A stretch of 64,000 bases of DNA from Dromiciops gliroides (lineage: Eukaryota > Chordata > Mammalia > Microbiotheria > Microbiotheriidae), in contig NC_057862.1 in assembly GCF_019393635.1 (NCBI RefSeq), positions 267,358,441-267,422,440 on the forward strand, given 5' to 3'. This document shows positions 44,826 to 55,984 of the stretch, in pieces (within the stretch, counting starts at the first letter, position 1; every line of letters begins with the position of its first letter). The translations under genes were made by a program, and so were the position numbers. Under the pieces are notes generated by a model. It had not been told where the DNA came from, made no database searches, and worked only from the letters and a program-made list of their open reading frames with translations.

Positions 44826-45785
44826 ATGAGCAGACAGAGAAAGGTGAGGACCATAGAAAGTTTCTTCAGTGAAAAGGAAGATCGAGGTACACCCTCAGAG
44901 GAAGATGTCAATGTCAGGGCCCCTATATCTAAAGCTTCCAAGAAAAATATGAATTGGTCTCAGGCCTTAGAGGCACTCAAAAAGGACTTTGAAGATAAAG
45001 TTAGAGAGGTAGAGGAAAAAATGGAAAGAGAAATGAGGGTGATTCAGGAAAGACATGAGAAAAAAGTCAACAGCTTGAAAAGTCAAATAGAAAAGCTCTC
45101 TGATGAAAATAATTGCCTAAGAATTAGGATTGAACAAATGGAAGCTAGTGACTTTATGAGAAACCAAGACACAATAAAGCAAATCCAAATGAATAAAAAA
45201 AAAGGGGGGGGGCAATGTAAAATATTTTCTGGGAAAAACTGCTAACCTGGAAAATAGGTCCAGGAGAGATCATTTGAAAATTATTGGTCTATCTGAAAAC
45301 TATGATCAAGGAAAGAGCTTAGACATCATCTTCCAAGATATTCTCAGGGGAAAATTGCCCTGAAATTCTAGAAGCAGAAGCTAAAATAGAAATTGAAAGA
45401 ATCCACTGATCACCTCCAGAAAGATATCCCAGAAGGAAAACTCCTAGTAATATTATAGCCAAATTCCAGAGCTCTCAGGTCAAGGAGAAAATATTGTAAG
45501 CTGCCAAAAAAGAAAGAATTCAAGTAATGTGGAGCCTCAGTCAGGATAGTACAAGATCTAGCAGCTTCTATCTTAAAGGACTGGAGGGCATGGAATATGA
45601 CATTCCAGAGGGCAAAGGAATTGGGATTACAACCAAGAATCACCTACCCAGCAAAACTGAGCATAATCTTTCCAAGGAAAAAATGGGACTTTAATGAAAA
45701 AGAGGACTTTCAGGTATTCATGATGAGAAGACCTGAACTGAATGGAAAATTTGACTTTCAAATACAAGACCCTAGAGAACCATAA
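44826..45785 (+). pseudogene. ORF1 of element Y, broken
   Basis: Start MSRQRKVRTIESFFSEKEDRG. Coiled coil MNWSQALEALKKDFEDKVREVEEKMEREM (44950-45050). RRM present (NRSRRDHLKIIGLSENYDQ, 45250-45310). ERIH is followed by TGA at 45406-45408, then SPPERYPRRKTP. The C-terminal domain RAWNMTFQRAKELGLQPRIT..YPAKLSIIF runs to the stop at 45783-45785. Frameshifts near the G-run at 45206 and at about 45345. Confidence 0.87.
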
Positions 45786-45800
45786 AAAATTGGAGTTGGG

Positions 45801-45940
45801 GGGGCAGCTAGATGGCGCAGTGGTTAAAGCACTGGCCCTGGATTCAGGAGTACCTGAGTTCAAATCCGGCCTCAGACACTTAACACTTACTAGCTGTGTG
45901 ACCCTGGGCAAGTCACTTAACCCCCATTGCCCCACAAAAA
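45801..45940 (+). mobile_element. Young tRNA-derived SINE in element Y
   Basis: Plus-strand, subtype A, inserted just after ORF1. It has a 15-17 bp perfect duplication, aaaattggagttggggg, at 45786-45802 and 45941-45957 (the last Gs may belong to the SINE head). Confidence 0.93.
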
Positions 45941-45956
45941 AAAATTGGAGTTGGGG

Positions 45957-46072
45957 GACATACCTGGGGTCGTGCAATAGGTGACTGTCTTGGGTCTGAG
46001 GACAGGTTTGGATTGGGATCCCCCTGGATTCAGGGTGGATGCTTTGTCCACTGTGTCACCTAGCTGCCCCAT
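45957..46072 (-). mobile_element. SINE relic inside element Y spacer
   Basis: Degraded minus-strand SINE (ggtctgaggacaggtttgg ... gatgctttgtccactgtgtcacctagctgcccc) followed by catgatgacatcttta, as in X. Confidence 0.75.
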
Positions 46073-46517
46073 GATGACATCTTTAGGGTTAAATTGAGGG
46101 GTGAGGGGAATGCACTGGGGGAAGGGGAAAGGCAGAGGTGAAATCCTACATGAATGAAACAGGAAAAAGCTTATGGAGTGGGGGAAGCGATGGGAGAGGA
46201 GCAGGGCAGTAAATGAATTTTATACTCATCAGAAAAGGCTCAAAGACCTTAAACTCATTAGAGCTTCCTCAAGGAGGCACTAACACATACCCAACTGGGT
46301 GGAGTAATCTATTTAATCTGGGCAGCAAATGAGCCTAACACTCATCAGAGTTGGCTCAAAGACCTCAATCTCATTAGAATTGGCTCAAGGAGGGAATAAG
46401 TACACACTCAATTGGGTGAAGTAATCTCTCTAACCCTGCAGGAAAATAGGAGGGGAAGGGGATAAAGAGAGAGGGGCAAAAGGAGGAAGGGCAGATTGGG
46501 AGAGAGGACAGATAGAA

Positions 46518-46554
46518 GCCAGTGTTTTATCCACTTTGCCACCTAGTTGTCCCC
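46518..46554 (-). mobile_element. SINE head fragment
   Basis: Only the head (cagtgttttatccactttgccacctagttgtcccc) on the minus strand, in the spacer of Y; no counterpart in X. Confidence 0.65.
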
Positions 46555-47202
46555 AGCAAATCCCTTTTGAAGAGGGATAGGATGAAAGAAGATTGATAAT
46601 AGAATGAATATCATAGGGAAGGGAATAGGATGGAAGGGAAACAGTTGACAATAGTAATCATGAAAAAGAGAAAAGGGGGAAAAATTGTACAAAGAATATT
46701 TATAGCAACTCTTTGTGGTGGCTAAGAATTGAGAATCAAGGGAATGTCCTTCAATTGAGGAATGATGGAAGAAACTGTGCTATATCATTGTGGTGGAATG
46801 GTATTTTGCTATAGGAAATGACAAACAGGATGATCCCAGAAAAACCTAGAAAGACTCATGAACTGATATATAGTAAAATGAGCAGAGCTGGGAGGACATT
46901 GTGCATAGTGACAGCAGTAATATTCAATGAGCAATTGTGAATGACTTAACTACTCTCGGCAATGCAATGATCCAAGACAATTCCAAGGGACTAATGAGGA
47001 AGTTTACTATTCACCCCCCTAGAAAGAACTGATAAAAAGAGCACTTGTGGATTGTACATATATAACCTGGTTGTGATCTTGGGGAGGGGGGAGGGAGAAA
47101 AATTTGGAACTCTAAATCTTATGAAAATGAATGTTGAAAAGTGCCCTTAAATGTAACTGGAAAAAATAAAATAAATGTTTGTTGCTAAAAACAAACAAAC
47201 AA

Positions 47203-47215
47203 AAAACCTATGGGA
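47203..47215. repeat. Serial insertion target, copy 3
   Basis: aaaacctatggga between the tail of element Y and the SINE that follows. Confidence 0.85.
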
Positions 47216-47216
47216 T

Positions 47217-47456
47217 AGGGCAGCGAGGTGGTACAGTGCAGGAGTACCAGCCCTGGATTCAGGAGGATTTGAGTTCAAATCTGGCCTCAGACACTTGACA
47301 CTTACTTGCTGTGTGACCCTGGGCAAGTCACTTAACCCTCATTGCCCCACCAAAAAAGAAAAAAGAAAAAAACAACACACACACAAATAAATATATAAAT
47401 GAATGGATGATTAGATAAATAAATCAATAAATGAATAAATGAATGGATAATTAAAT
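47217..47456 (+). mobile_element. tRNA-derived SINE with long simple tail
   Basis: Plus-strand SINE (gggcagcgaggtggtacag...accctcattgccccacc) with a 100-bp tail that has turned into (AAAT)n and AATGAATG-like repeats (47345-47456). It sits between copies 3 and 4 of the serial target. Confidence 0.88.
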
Positions 47457-47458
47457 AG

Positions 47459-47540
47459 AATCTATGGGATAGAGAAAAAGCAGTAATAAGAGGAAAATTT
47501 ATATCTCTAAATGCTTACAGTAAAAAAAGAGAAAAAGAGC
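47459..47540 (+). mobile_element. L1-K resumed, ORF2 linker
   Basis: The host L1 after the three insertions: aatctatgggatagagaaaaagcagtaataagaggaaaatttatatctctaaatgcttac, equal to the L1-A segment at about 5155-5215. Confidence 0.8.
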
Positions 47541-48284
47541 ATACCACCTAAGATATTTGGTAATTCCACTCTGTCCCTTCTGTCCTTCCTCTTGATTGTA
47601 GTTTTCCTTGGGTGTTGGACTTCAAAGTTGCCTCATTCTCCTCCCATACCAGGCATTTCACATTTCATTGTATTTAGTCTCTGCTTCAAGTTAGGAAAGA
47701 CAGATCTGACCTGGATGTATGCTGTACCTTTTGCTTCAAATACAGTTGGTAGATGCATTCATACTCTGGTGTCCTCTTTGAGCTCCCTGTGTTCCTCCAT
47801 TCTCTGGCTAAGTAGTGTTATATTACAGAGCACTGCCACATTGAAGATTCATCCAGAAGAAATATTTGCTTTTTGTCTTTTTGTGGACTAGGAAAGATGA
47901 TGGCTCCAGAGAGAGGAGAGGGTAACATATTTGAGTTCTATTGCAAGCTCAGGGGCAGCCTTATACAGCCCTGGCATAGCATGGTAGGGATAAAAAGTGA
48001 ATGTTTTAAATATAATAGATTAATTTTCACTGCTGTTAGTTTATTGGATTGATAACATTTTAGGGTTCATGGTATCATAGACTTTGAAAATAGCTGAAAT
48101 TCCTTTTATCCCAATATCAAACCTCATATATCTGAGTCATAATTTTAAATGTTTACTTCACAATTAATGGGAAACATGGTTTGAAAGAAATTTTCCTAAA
48201 AGAAAAAGTCTTTTGTTTTAGTGAGCTCAATATGATGGTGCAGCCAAACAAAGTTAATGTAATCTTGGCCTGTATCAATGAAGG
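47541..48284. other. Unassigned block inside L1-K
   Basis: About 740 bp that is neither L1 nor any repeat I recognise. It lies between two parts of the L1-K ORF2 and replaces about 1.1 kb of it. The longest open stretch (47511-47891, plus) has no family resemblance, although it has hydrophobic runs (LSLLSFLLIVVFLGCW). No poly(A) or duplication is evident. Confidence 0.4.
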
Positions 48285-50552
48285 TATGAATTTATTAGAA
48301 AAAGAAATTAAAGGAATTAGAATGGTCAATGAGATAATCTCTCTCTTTGCAGATGATGTGGTGATATAGTTAGAAAATCCTAGAGATTCAACTAAAAAGT
48401 TAGTTGAAATAATGATTTTTACACTACTTTGGTAGTGGGATATAAAATAAACCCACACAAGTCACCATCATTTATGTAATATCACTAATAACCCTGCAAG
48501 AAGAGATAGTAAGAGATACCCCCCTTTAAAATAACCATAGACTATATAAAATACCTGAAAATAAACCTGCCAAGATAAACCCAGGAACTGCATGAATATG
48601 ATTATAAAATATTTTTATATAGTCAGATTTAAATAATTGGAGAATTATTAATTGTTCATGGATGAGCAGAACCAACATAATAAAAAAAACCAATTTTATC
48701 TAAATTAATCTACTTATTCAATGCCATCTCAAACTACCAAAAATTATTTTATTGAGCTAGAAAAAATATTCATTTGGAAGAACAAAAGATCAAAAATATC
48801 ACAGGAATTAATTGGAGGGGGAAGATTTAACAGTACTAGATCTTAAACTGTATTATATGGTAGTAATTATCAAGGCTATCTGGTACTGGCTAAGAAATAA
48901 AAAGGTGGATCAGTGGAAAAGAGTGAACATACAATAGTAAATGATTATTGTAAACTTGTGTTTGACAAATGTAAAGATTTAAGTTTTGGGGCTAATAATA
49001 TACTATTGGGTAAAAATTGTTGGGAAAACTGGAAAACAGTATGGCAGAAATAGGGTATGGATCAATTACACCATTTACCAAGATAAGATCAAAATGGATG
49101 TATGACCTAGAAATAAAGGGAGATATCATAAGAAAACTAGAAAAACATGAACGTATTACCTATCAGACTTATGGATAGAAGAATTATGAATAAACAAGAG
49201 AGAGCATTGTGGAATGTGAAAAGGATGATTTTGATTATATGAAAAGGTTTTATATAATTAAACCAATGAAACTAAGATTAGAAGGAAAGCAGAAAACTGG
49301 GGGGAATTTTTTACAGATAATTTCTTAAAGGTCTTATATCCCAAATATATAGAGAACTCAGTCAAATTCAAAAGAATATGAGTCATTCCCCATTTGATAA
49401 ATGGCCAAGGGCAGTCCCTTGGAATTGTCTTGGATCATTGCATTGCTGAGAGTAGTTAAGTCATTCACAATTGCTCATTGAATAATACTGCTGTCACTAT
49501 GCACAATGTCCTCCCAGCTCTGCTCACTTCACTATATATCAGTTCATGAGTCTTTCTAGGTTTTTCTGGGATCATCCTGTTTGTCATTTCCTGTAGCGCA
49601 AGACCATTCCACTACAATCATATAGCACAGCTTCTTCCAAAGGCAGTTTTCTGATGAGAAAATCACAACTTATATATATATAAGCAAATGAAAAAATGCT
49701 CTAAATCATTATTGATTAGAAAAATGAAAATTAAAACTGTTTTGAGATATCATCTCATACCTATCAGATTGACTAAAACGATAGTGAAAAATGACAAATG
49801 CCAATATGTGGATGTTGAAAAAAAATTGAATGTGGAAAAATGTGTTGGCGGAACTGTGAACTGATGCAATCATTTTGGAGAGCAATCTGGAATTATGACC
49901 CAAAAGATTTTAAACTTCATATATCTGTTGACAGAGCAATACCATGGGTCTCTCAAGGTGATCTTTGTGGTGTCAAAGAACTGGAAACTGAGAGGTCCTC
50001 ATCCCTCTAAATGGCTAAACAAGTTGTGGTATACAATTGTAATGGAATACTACTGTACTGTAAGAAATGATGAGCAGGCAGATTTCAGAAAAACCTGGAA
50101 AGACTGACATGAACTAGTCCTGAGTGAAATAAACCAGGAGAACATTGGACACAGTAACAGCAACATTGTGTGATGATCAGTTGTGATAGAATTACCTCTT
50201 CTCGGCAATATAATGATACAAGACAATTCCAAAAGACTCATGATGGAAAATGCTCTCCGCATCCAGAAAAAGAACTATGAGGTCTTAATGCAGATTGAAG
50301 TATACTATTTTCACTTTTTGTTGTTTTTCCATTTCTTCTTTTGTTATGATTCTTTCATAACATGACTAATGCGGAAATATATTCAACATGTTTGTACTGT
50401 GTAATCTATATCAAATTGCTTGCTGTCTTAGGGAAGGGGGAGGAAATAAAGGGAGGGAGAAAAAATTTGGGACTCAAAATCTTACAAAAATGAATGCTGA
50501 AAACTATCTTTGCATGTAATTGGAAAAAAGAAAATACTATTTTAAAAAAAGA
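48285..50552 (+). mobile_element. L1-K resumed, RT to 3' end
   Basis: Plus-strand L1 from just before the RT catalytic box (ISLFADDVVI, 48340-48369), through the thumb (FDKCKDLSFGANNILLGKNCWENWKTVWQK, about 48960-49050), C-terminal region, 3' UTR with G-rich tract (50430-50460) and an A-rich end. It is interrupted by a small inverted L1 piece at 49416-49636. Confidence 0.83.
49416..49636 (-). mobile_element. Inverted L1 3' fragment without tail
   Basis: A 221-bp minus-strand piece covering the end of ORF2 and the first bases of the 3' UTR. It is closest to the corresponding part of element Y (tttctgggatcatcctgtttgtcatttcct). It is flanked by ccaagggcagt (49405-49415) and ccaaaggcagt (49637-49647). 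No poly(A) is visible. Confidence 0.7.
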
Positions 50553-50599
50553 AACAATTAGCTGGTTGATTCTAGAAAATCATAAAAAGACTGGCATGA

Positions 50600-51712
50600 A
50601 ATAAAGAAAAGTGAAACTTCAGTCCCTTATCACCAACTGCCTATTAGACAGTTCAAAATGGAAATCAATTTTGTACCTCAAACTATACATGTCCAAATCA
50701 GAATTCATTATCTTTTCTTTAAAACTTTCTACTTTTCTGAACTTCTGTGTTGTCAAGGGCATAGCCATCTTGCTAAACAATCATATTAATAACATCAGAG
50801 TCCTTCTTGACTCATATTCAGCCAGAATATCCATTTGAGTGGCAATATTGTTATTTCTATCTTCTTAACATCTCTCATGTATTCTTCTTTCCACTGATAC
50901 AACCACCATCCTCTTTCAGAGCCTTATCATCTCCCAAATGTAATAAGAGACTTCTGATTGGTCTCCTAAGCTTAATTCTCTCCCTCATTGTAATCCATCC
51001 CCTACAAAGCTGACAAAGTGATTTTCCCAAAATGTAGGTTTGTTGATGACACTCTCTCCCCACTTGTAGTAAACTTCAGCAGTTCCCTATTATCTCCAGT
51101 ATTACATAGAAATTCTTCCTTTTGTCATTTAAATCTTTCACAATCTGGCCCTTTTGTCTCTTTCTAATGTTATAATTTTTCCCCTCCATACACTCTAAAA
51201 TTCAGTTATATTAGGTCATTTGCTATTCCTCACACACAATATGTCATCTCACATCTCTATACTTTTCCATTGACTCTCCTCCATGTTCAGAATGTTCTCC
51301 CACCACACTGTTCACCTTTTAGAATTTCCATTTTTCTTCAAGATTTGGCCTATATACTACCTTCTATAGGAGACATTCACTCCATATGCTAGATTCTTAC
51401 CTTCTGTGCATTAATTCTGAACTATAATATAATAAGTAATATATTAATATAAAATTAATATAATTAGTATTAATATAATGTGATATGATAGATGATGATA
51501 TAATATAAACATAACATAATATAACATAATAACTAACATAATATAATATAATAACTATACCTATTCATTTACATGTTGCCTAGTTTCTCATTAAAAAGTA
51601 AACTCTTTGAGGGCTGGCATTGTTAGTGTCTTCTCTGTATTCCCAGAGCTTAGTATAGTACCTGTATATAGTAAGAGCTTAATAAATGCTTGTTGAATAA
51701 ATTACTCAAATC
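50600..51712 (+). mobile_element. L2 LINE, RT C-terminus and 3' end
   Basis: Plus-strand L2. The translation SLITNCLLDSSKWKSILYLKLYMSKSEFIIF (about 50617-50712) matches the L2 RT C-terminal part (CLLDISTWMS..LKLNMSKTE). Then come the standard 3' segments: tggtctcctaagc..ctctccctc, ctgacaaagtgattttcc, tcacaatctggccc, ctcaagatttggcc, ctttgagggctggcattg, gagcttaataaatgcttgttgaa. An AT-rich microsatellite expansion interrupts it at 51415-51560. Very old. Confidence 0.82.
51415..51560. repeat. AT-rich simple repeat
   Basis: Irregular (taatataat)n/(ataac)n sequence inside the L2 3' end. Confidence 0.85.
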
Positions 51713-51829
51713 TAGGTAAATGCAATAGGCAGTCTTCCTGTCCTGAGTTTCTACTGTTCTAGTCCACTTTATGTAAGATTTCAAGATCTCTTTTGTCAAA
51801 CACCATTTATTTAGTGTCATTCTCTTATA

Positions 51830-51965
51830 AGACAGTGAGTCAACTAGCAGTGCTTACTCTGTGCCAGGCACTATGCTATGAAATGGGAATTCAAAGTAAG
51901 GAAAAAGAGAGTAGCTCACCTCAAAGAGGTCAAAGTCTAGGGGAGAACTAGATAACACATATCAA
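51830..51965 (-). mobile_element. L2-type 3' end fragment
   Basis: gtgagtcaactagcagtgcttactctgtgccaggcactatgct and the following caaagaggtcaaagtctag are the minus of an L2/MIR-type 3' end, as at 21905. Confidence 0.5.
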
Positions 51966-52265
51966 AAAGGTCATCATGGTTCCCCCTTGAGTTTGAGTTT
52001 CAGATGCAAGATCTTCTATCACCAGGTCCATCCATCACCTGGTCCTAACTATCCTACTTCTTTCCTTATTCTTTCCAGTTTTATATCTTTCCTCTTCACT
52101 TCTATATACACACACTTTCTTTCTTACCACTACACCATTATTTCTCTCACTCTTTCCCCTTCTTCTAGAATGACCTTTTCTCATCTCCATTTTTTGAGAG
52201 TCAGCTTAAGACTCAATTTTTCTTTTCCTAAACTCTTCTGCATTGAACTTTCAGAGAAATAAGTA

Positions 52266-52422
52266 GGGGCAGCTAGGTGGTGCAGTGGATAGAGCACCAG
52301 TTCTGGATTCAGGAGGACCAGAGTTAAAATCTGGCCTCAGACACTTAACACTTACTACCTGTGTAACCTTGGGCAAGTCACTTAACCCCAACTGCCTCAC
52401 TAAAAAAAAGAAGAAAAAAAAA
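52266..52422 (+). mobile_element. tRNA-derived SINE, subtype B
   Basis: Plus-strand SINE (ggggcagctaggtggtgcag ... ccccaactgcctcac) with an A-rich tail. Perfect duplication agaaataagta at 52255-52265 and 52423-52433. Confidence 0.93.
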
Positions 52423-52629
52423 AGAAATAAGTAGTAAGGTATGTGGGAGAATGGAGGTTGAAGGGGGAGAGTTGAAGAGAGGAGGGGGGATTTCTCCTGG
52501 CCTACATCTGGCTTTCTGTTTCCTTTTCTGAGAACAGTAGTTGTTTCCAGTCTTGATTTGAGTTGCAACTAGCCTCCCAGATAGAGAAGATTTCCTTAAT
52601 AATATTCTTCTCAAAAAGAAAAGGAGGTG

Positions 52630-53145
<516 letters not shown>

Positions 53146-53822
53146 GAAGGAGGCTATTGATTGGAGTTGCCTTATAGCTGAAAGACATACCATTCTGAGA
53201 CCCCAAGAGTTCTAGATCTTATCAATCAGTATTATGGTCTTGTTCTGAAGTGGACAAGGGAAAATAGTAGTTCAATTTTTTTTTTTACTTTTCTAGGAAC
53301 ATCTAAGGCATCTGTGGACTACTTGAATTTTTTTTGTTTCTATATTTTTAATAGTTTCCTATGAGTTGTTTGTATCTTGACTATTTTCTCTAGTGGGTGA
53401 AATAAAAGCTTAACTTAACTTGATAACCATATGTTCCATTAGGTACCTTTCTTGAAGGGGAATTGTTACCCATATTTAGGAAGACCTAGACCTAAGCCAT
53501 TCCTAAGCTCTGATTATCAGTCCCTAAGATTTTGTTCCAGAATGGGAAAAATGAACCAAAGAAAGAAACTGAATGCTCTGGAGTCAGGCTCCCAGCCTAG
53601 GACTATTTGAGTCCAGAGTCTTTTGTAACATAAGTAAATACTATATAATCCTCTGAATATAAATTCAAAGGCATAACATCTGTAGAGATTGTCAACATTT
53701 ATTTCTTTTGTAAGAGTTTGTGATTATCTTTTTCCATAGGCTTACTTTCTAATTTTTTTAAATTTATGGAATAAAACAAGTATTTTCATTACATAGTACA
53801 ATAAAAAGATGATTGTACTTGA
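53146..53822. other. No feature recognised
   Basis: Apparently unique, AT-rich sequence after the RPS24 pseudogene; no supported gene. Confidence 0.4.
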
Positions 53823-54125
53823 AAGTGCAAATTCACTATGTACAACTTGTTATTCCTTTTAAATATAAATATACATATAATAGTTTTAAATAGTTATCAT
53901 GTAAATTTCCTTTCCCCCATCCTACCTCAGATGGCAAAAATTAGACATATACATATATATATTTATATGCATATATATATGTATATATATATAAATGCAC
54001 ACATGCACACATATACACATATATACATAGGCATAGGTATTCTATACATACTTCTACTTATCATTTCTTTCTCTGGATGCAGATAGCATCTTTTTTCATC
54101 TGTCCTTTATAGTTATTTTGCTTTC
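53823..54125 (-). mobile_element. L1 3' end of the L1-J type
   Basis: Minus-strand; aattcactatgtacaacttgttattccttttaaatat and ctatacatacttctacttatcatttctttctctggatgcagatagcatctt match the left end of L1-J (35050-35245). It contains an (AT)n/(CA)n microsatellite at 53945-54035. Confidence 0.7.
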
Positions 54126-55984
54126 TACCTTATCCTGGCAGCCTTCTCCTTTTAGTTTCTTTCCCAGCACCAGAAAACTAATGATGTGATTATTTATTCT
54201 CTGTGTTGCCTCACCTTAAATGTAAAGCTAAGTGAAATGCACTCTAGTCTTACACAGCTGACATTTTATTTGGGGTGACTGCTAACATTGTATTATTTAA
54301 CTCTATCCCCAACCATAGGACCATTGCTTAAGATATGGAACTGATTTGGATTTGAATCTTAAGGTTCATATTGTAACTTCATCATGAATTTCCCTAATTA
54401 TAATCAAAATTATTTTATTAAAATAGGGCTTGCTAGTTACGATATGAGACTTGCATTGCTTAAAATAGACTCTTCATGCTATTTTGTCATCTAAATTTTA
54501 CAGTTTTGTACAATGAAGGATTGAAAGTTTAGAGTTACTCTCCTTGGCAAACATATTTTTAAAGAATTGCTTAAATAAGCAATACAGAAACCAGATGTCA
54601 TTTGCTAAGAGTATCTGAATGACTAAAATTTGCTGTCTAGATTTTTTTTTAACTTTATAAAAACAAAGAAAAATTCTTTGGATTTATATCATTTTTAGCA
54701 GCTGTGAAACACTGCTAACATCTGTTTGTACCTTTTGGGAACTAACCCAGAAGGTTTTCTCTTTTTAATCATTGAGCAACAAGCCAGTTTCACTTGTGCA
54801 GTTTGTTGTTTTCTTTATAAGAGAATGCCCTCATACTTACTTTAAAGTTCTTTTGGTCTTATTTTTATTAGTATGGAGGAACTAAATTCTTTCATTATCA
54901 TACTAGATTATTAAACATTTTAGTGGAATGATTGTAAAATATAAATTACTTAGTTATAGCTAGAGCTGTGTTCTCAGCTACTTTTAAATTAATTTAAGAA
55001 ACTACCTTTGCTATTTCAAGTCAATCCAATATTATAAGGCCAAAAGCAATATCGTGGGAGTATATATAATTATATATTTTGCAGAATTTGTAATCACATT
55101 ATTTTGGGTCACAATGAAAAGAAAGCCATTTTGAAGGAGTCAGGAAAACATGGCTCTTTCAAAAAGATATAGAAGCCTAGATATGTTATTGGTTGCTACT
55201 AGAAGTCTTTTTGGCTCTATTTTTGCATCATTTAAATGAAAATAATAATTCTTACTATGCATACTCACTCAGGGCATGTTAATTTCTAAATCCAAAAATT
55301 TTTACTGTATTTTATAAATAAGGACAGTACACTGTATTGTTAGTTCCCAAAGTTATCCAGGACAAATCAGTTGTTATATTTATACTTAATTTTAAAGTGA
55401 ATCTAGCCAAATAAAACATTCTTTACCCACCTTATGAAAATCAATATATTTTCAAATTTAAAAAAATTCACTTTTTCAAAGTCATGGCTTTGGCACAATG
55501 AGAGATAAGAACATGAATAAGATATGGCCTTTGCTTTCAAGTATCTCATAGCTTACCAGGAAAGATATGGTAGGTATATATGATAATAATACTAATAGCA
55601 ACAACAATAACAACAATAGAAAGTATAGGGAGGTAACTTCATAAAAGAAAAACAAAGTATCATAGGAGATTAAAGGAAAGATTACTTTTGAATGAAGGAA
55701 TAGAGTAGATCAGGGAATCAGAATTTTCATGTAAATAGTAAACTAGACTTTAAAGTATAGGAAGACTTTCAAAAAAGTATATATTAAATCCATTAGATTT
55801 CACTATAATTTCATGATAGTAACTACCATCACATGTCAGTATGTCAGTAGTGTGTGCACTAAGCAGATAGTATTGGCAATGTTATTATCCACAAGAGTAG
55901 CTTGTTATCTAACTTTTTGATATCTATGAAAAAGTAACTCAATCAATTATCTGGTTAGACAGTAAACATTTTGATCAAGAGGTG
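54126..55984. other. Longest stretch without recognisable repeats
   Basis: About 1.86 kb of AT-rich sequence without L1, SINE or LTR words, apart from an (AAC/AAT)n run near 55590. 55490-55570 (gagataagaacatgaataag..tcaagtatctcatagctt) weakly recalls the L2 antisense region. No ORF of interest and no splice-flanked exon that I can support. Confidence 0.4.

Larger units (their letters stand above)
44175..47202 (+). mobile_element. ORF1-only L1 derivative, copy Y
   Basis: About 3 kb and parallel to X: 5' UTR (44175-44825), ORF1 (44826-45785), spacer with inherited SINE relic (45957-46072) and duplicated block (attggctcaaggagggaataa and its repeat at 46260-46400), bare ORF2 start (atggaagggaaacag at about 46630), then a jump at about 46675 to the ORF2 C-terminus (NCTKNIYSNSLWWLRI-like; WNGILLxEMTNRMIPEKPRKTH), 3' UTR with G-rich tract (47080-47095) and A/AAAC tail. 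No endonuclease or RT. X and Y differ throughout, so they are separate insertions of one family, not a recent duplication. Confidence 0.75.

Noticed and set aside
41121-47202. Elements X and Y as a recent tandem duplication
   Set aside because: They differ throughout, X lacks the RRM that Y keeps, and each has its own tail; independent insertions of one family fit better.
9609-47390. Many short open frames with a repeated peptide such as [24 protein letters not shown]
   Set aside because: They are chance translations of the SINE in one frame, seen wherever a SINE occurs on either strand; not a protein family.
41107-47470. Four regularly spaced direct repeats as an array-like system
   Set aside because: The spacing of about 3 kb and the retroelements between the repeats show target duplications; nothing resembles a CRISPR array, and the DNA is mammalian.
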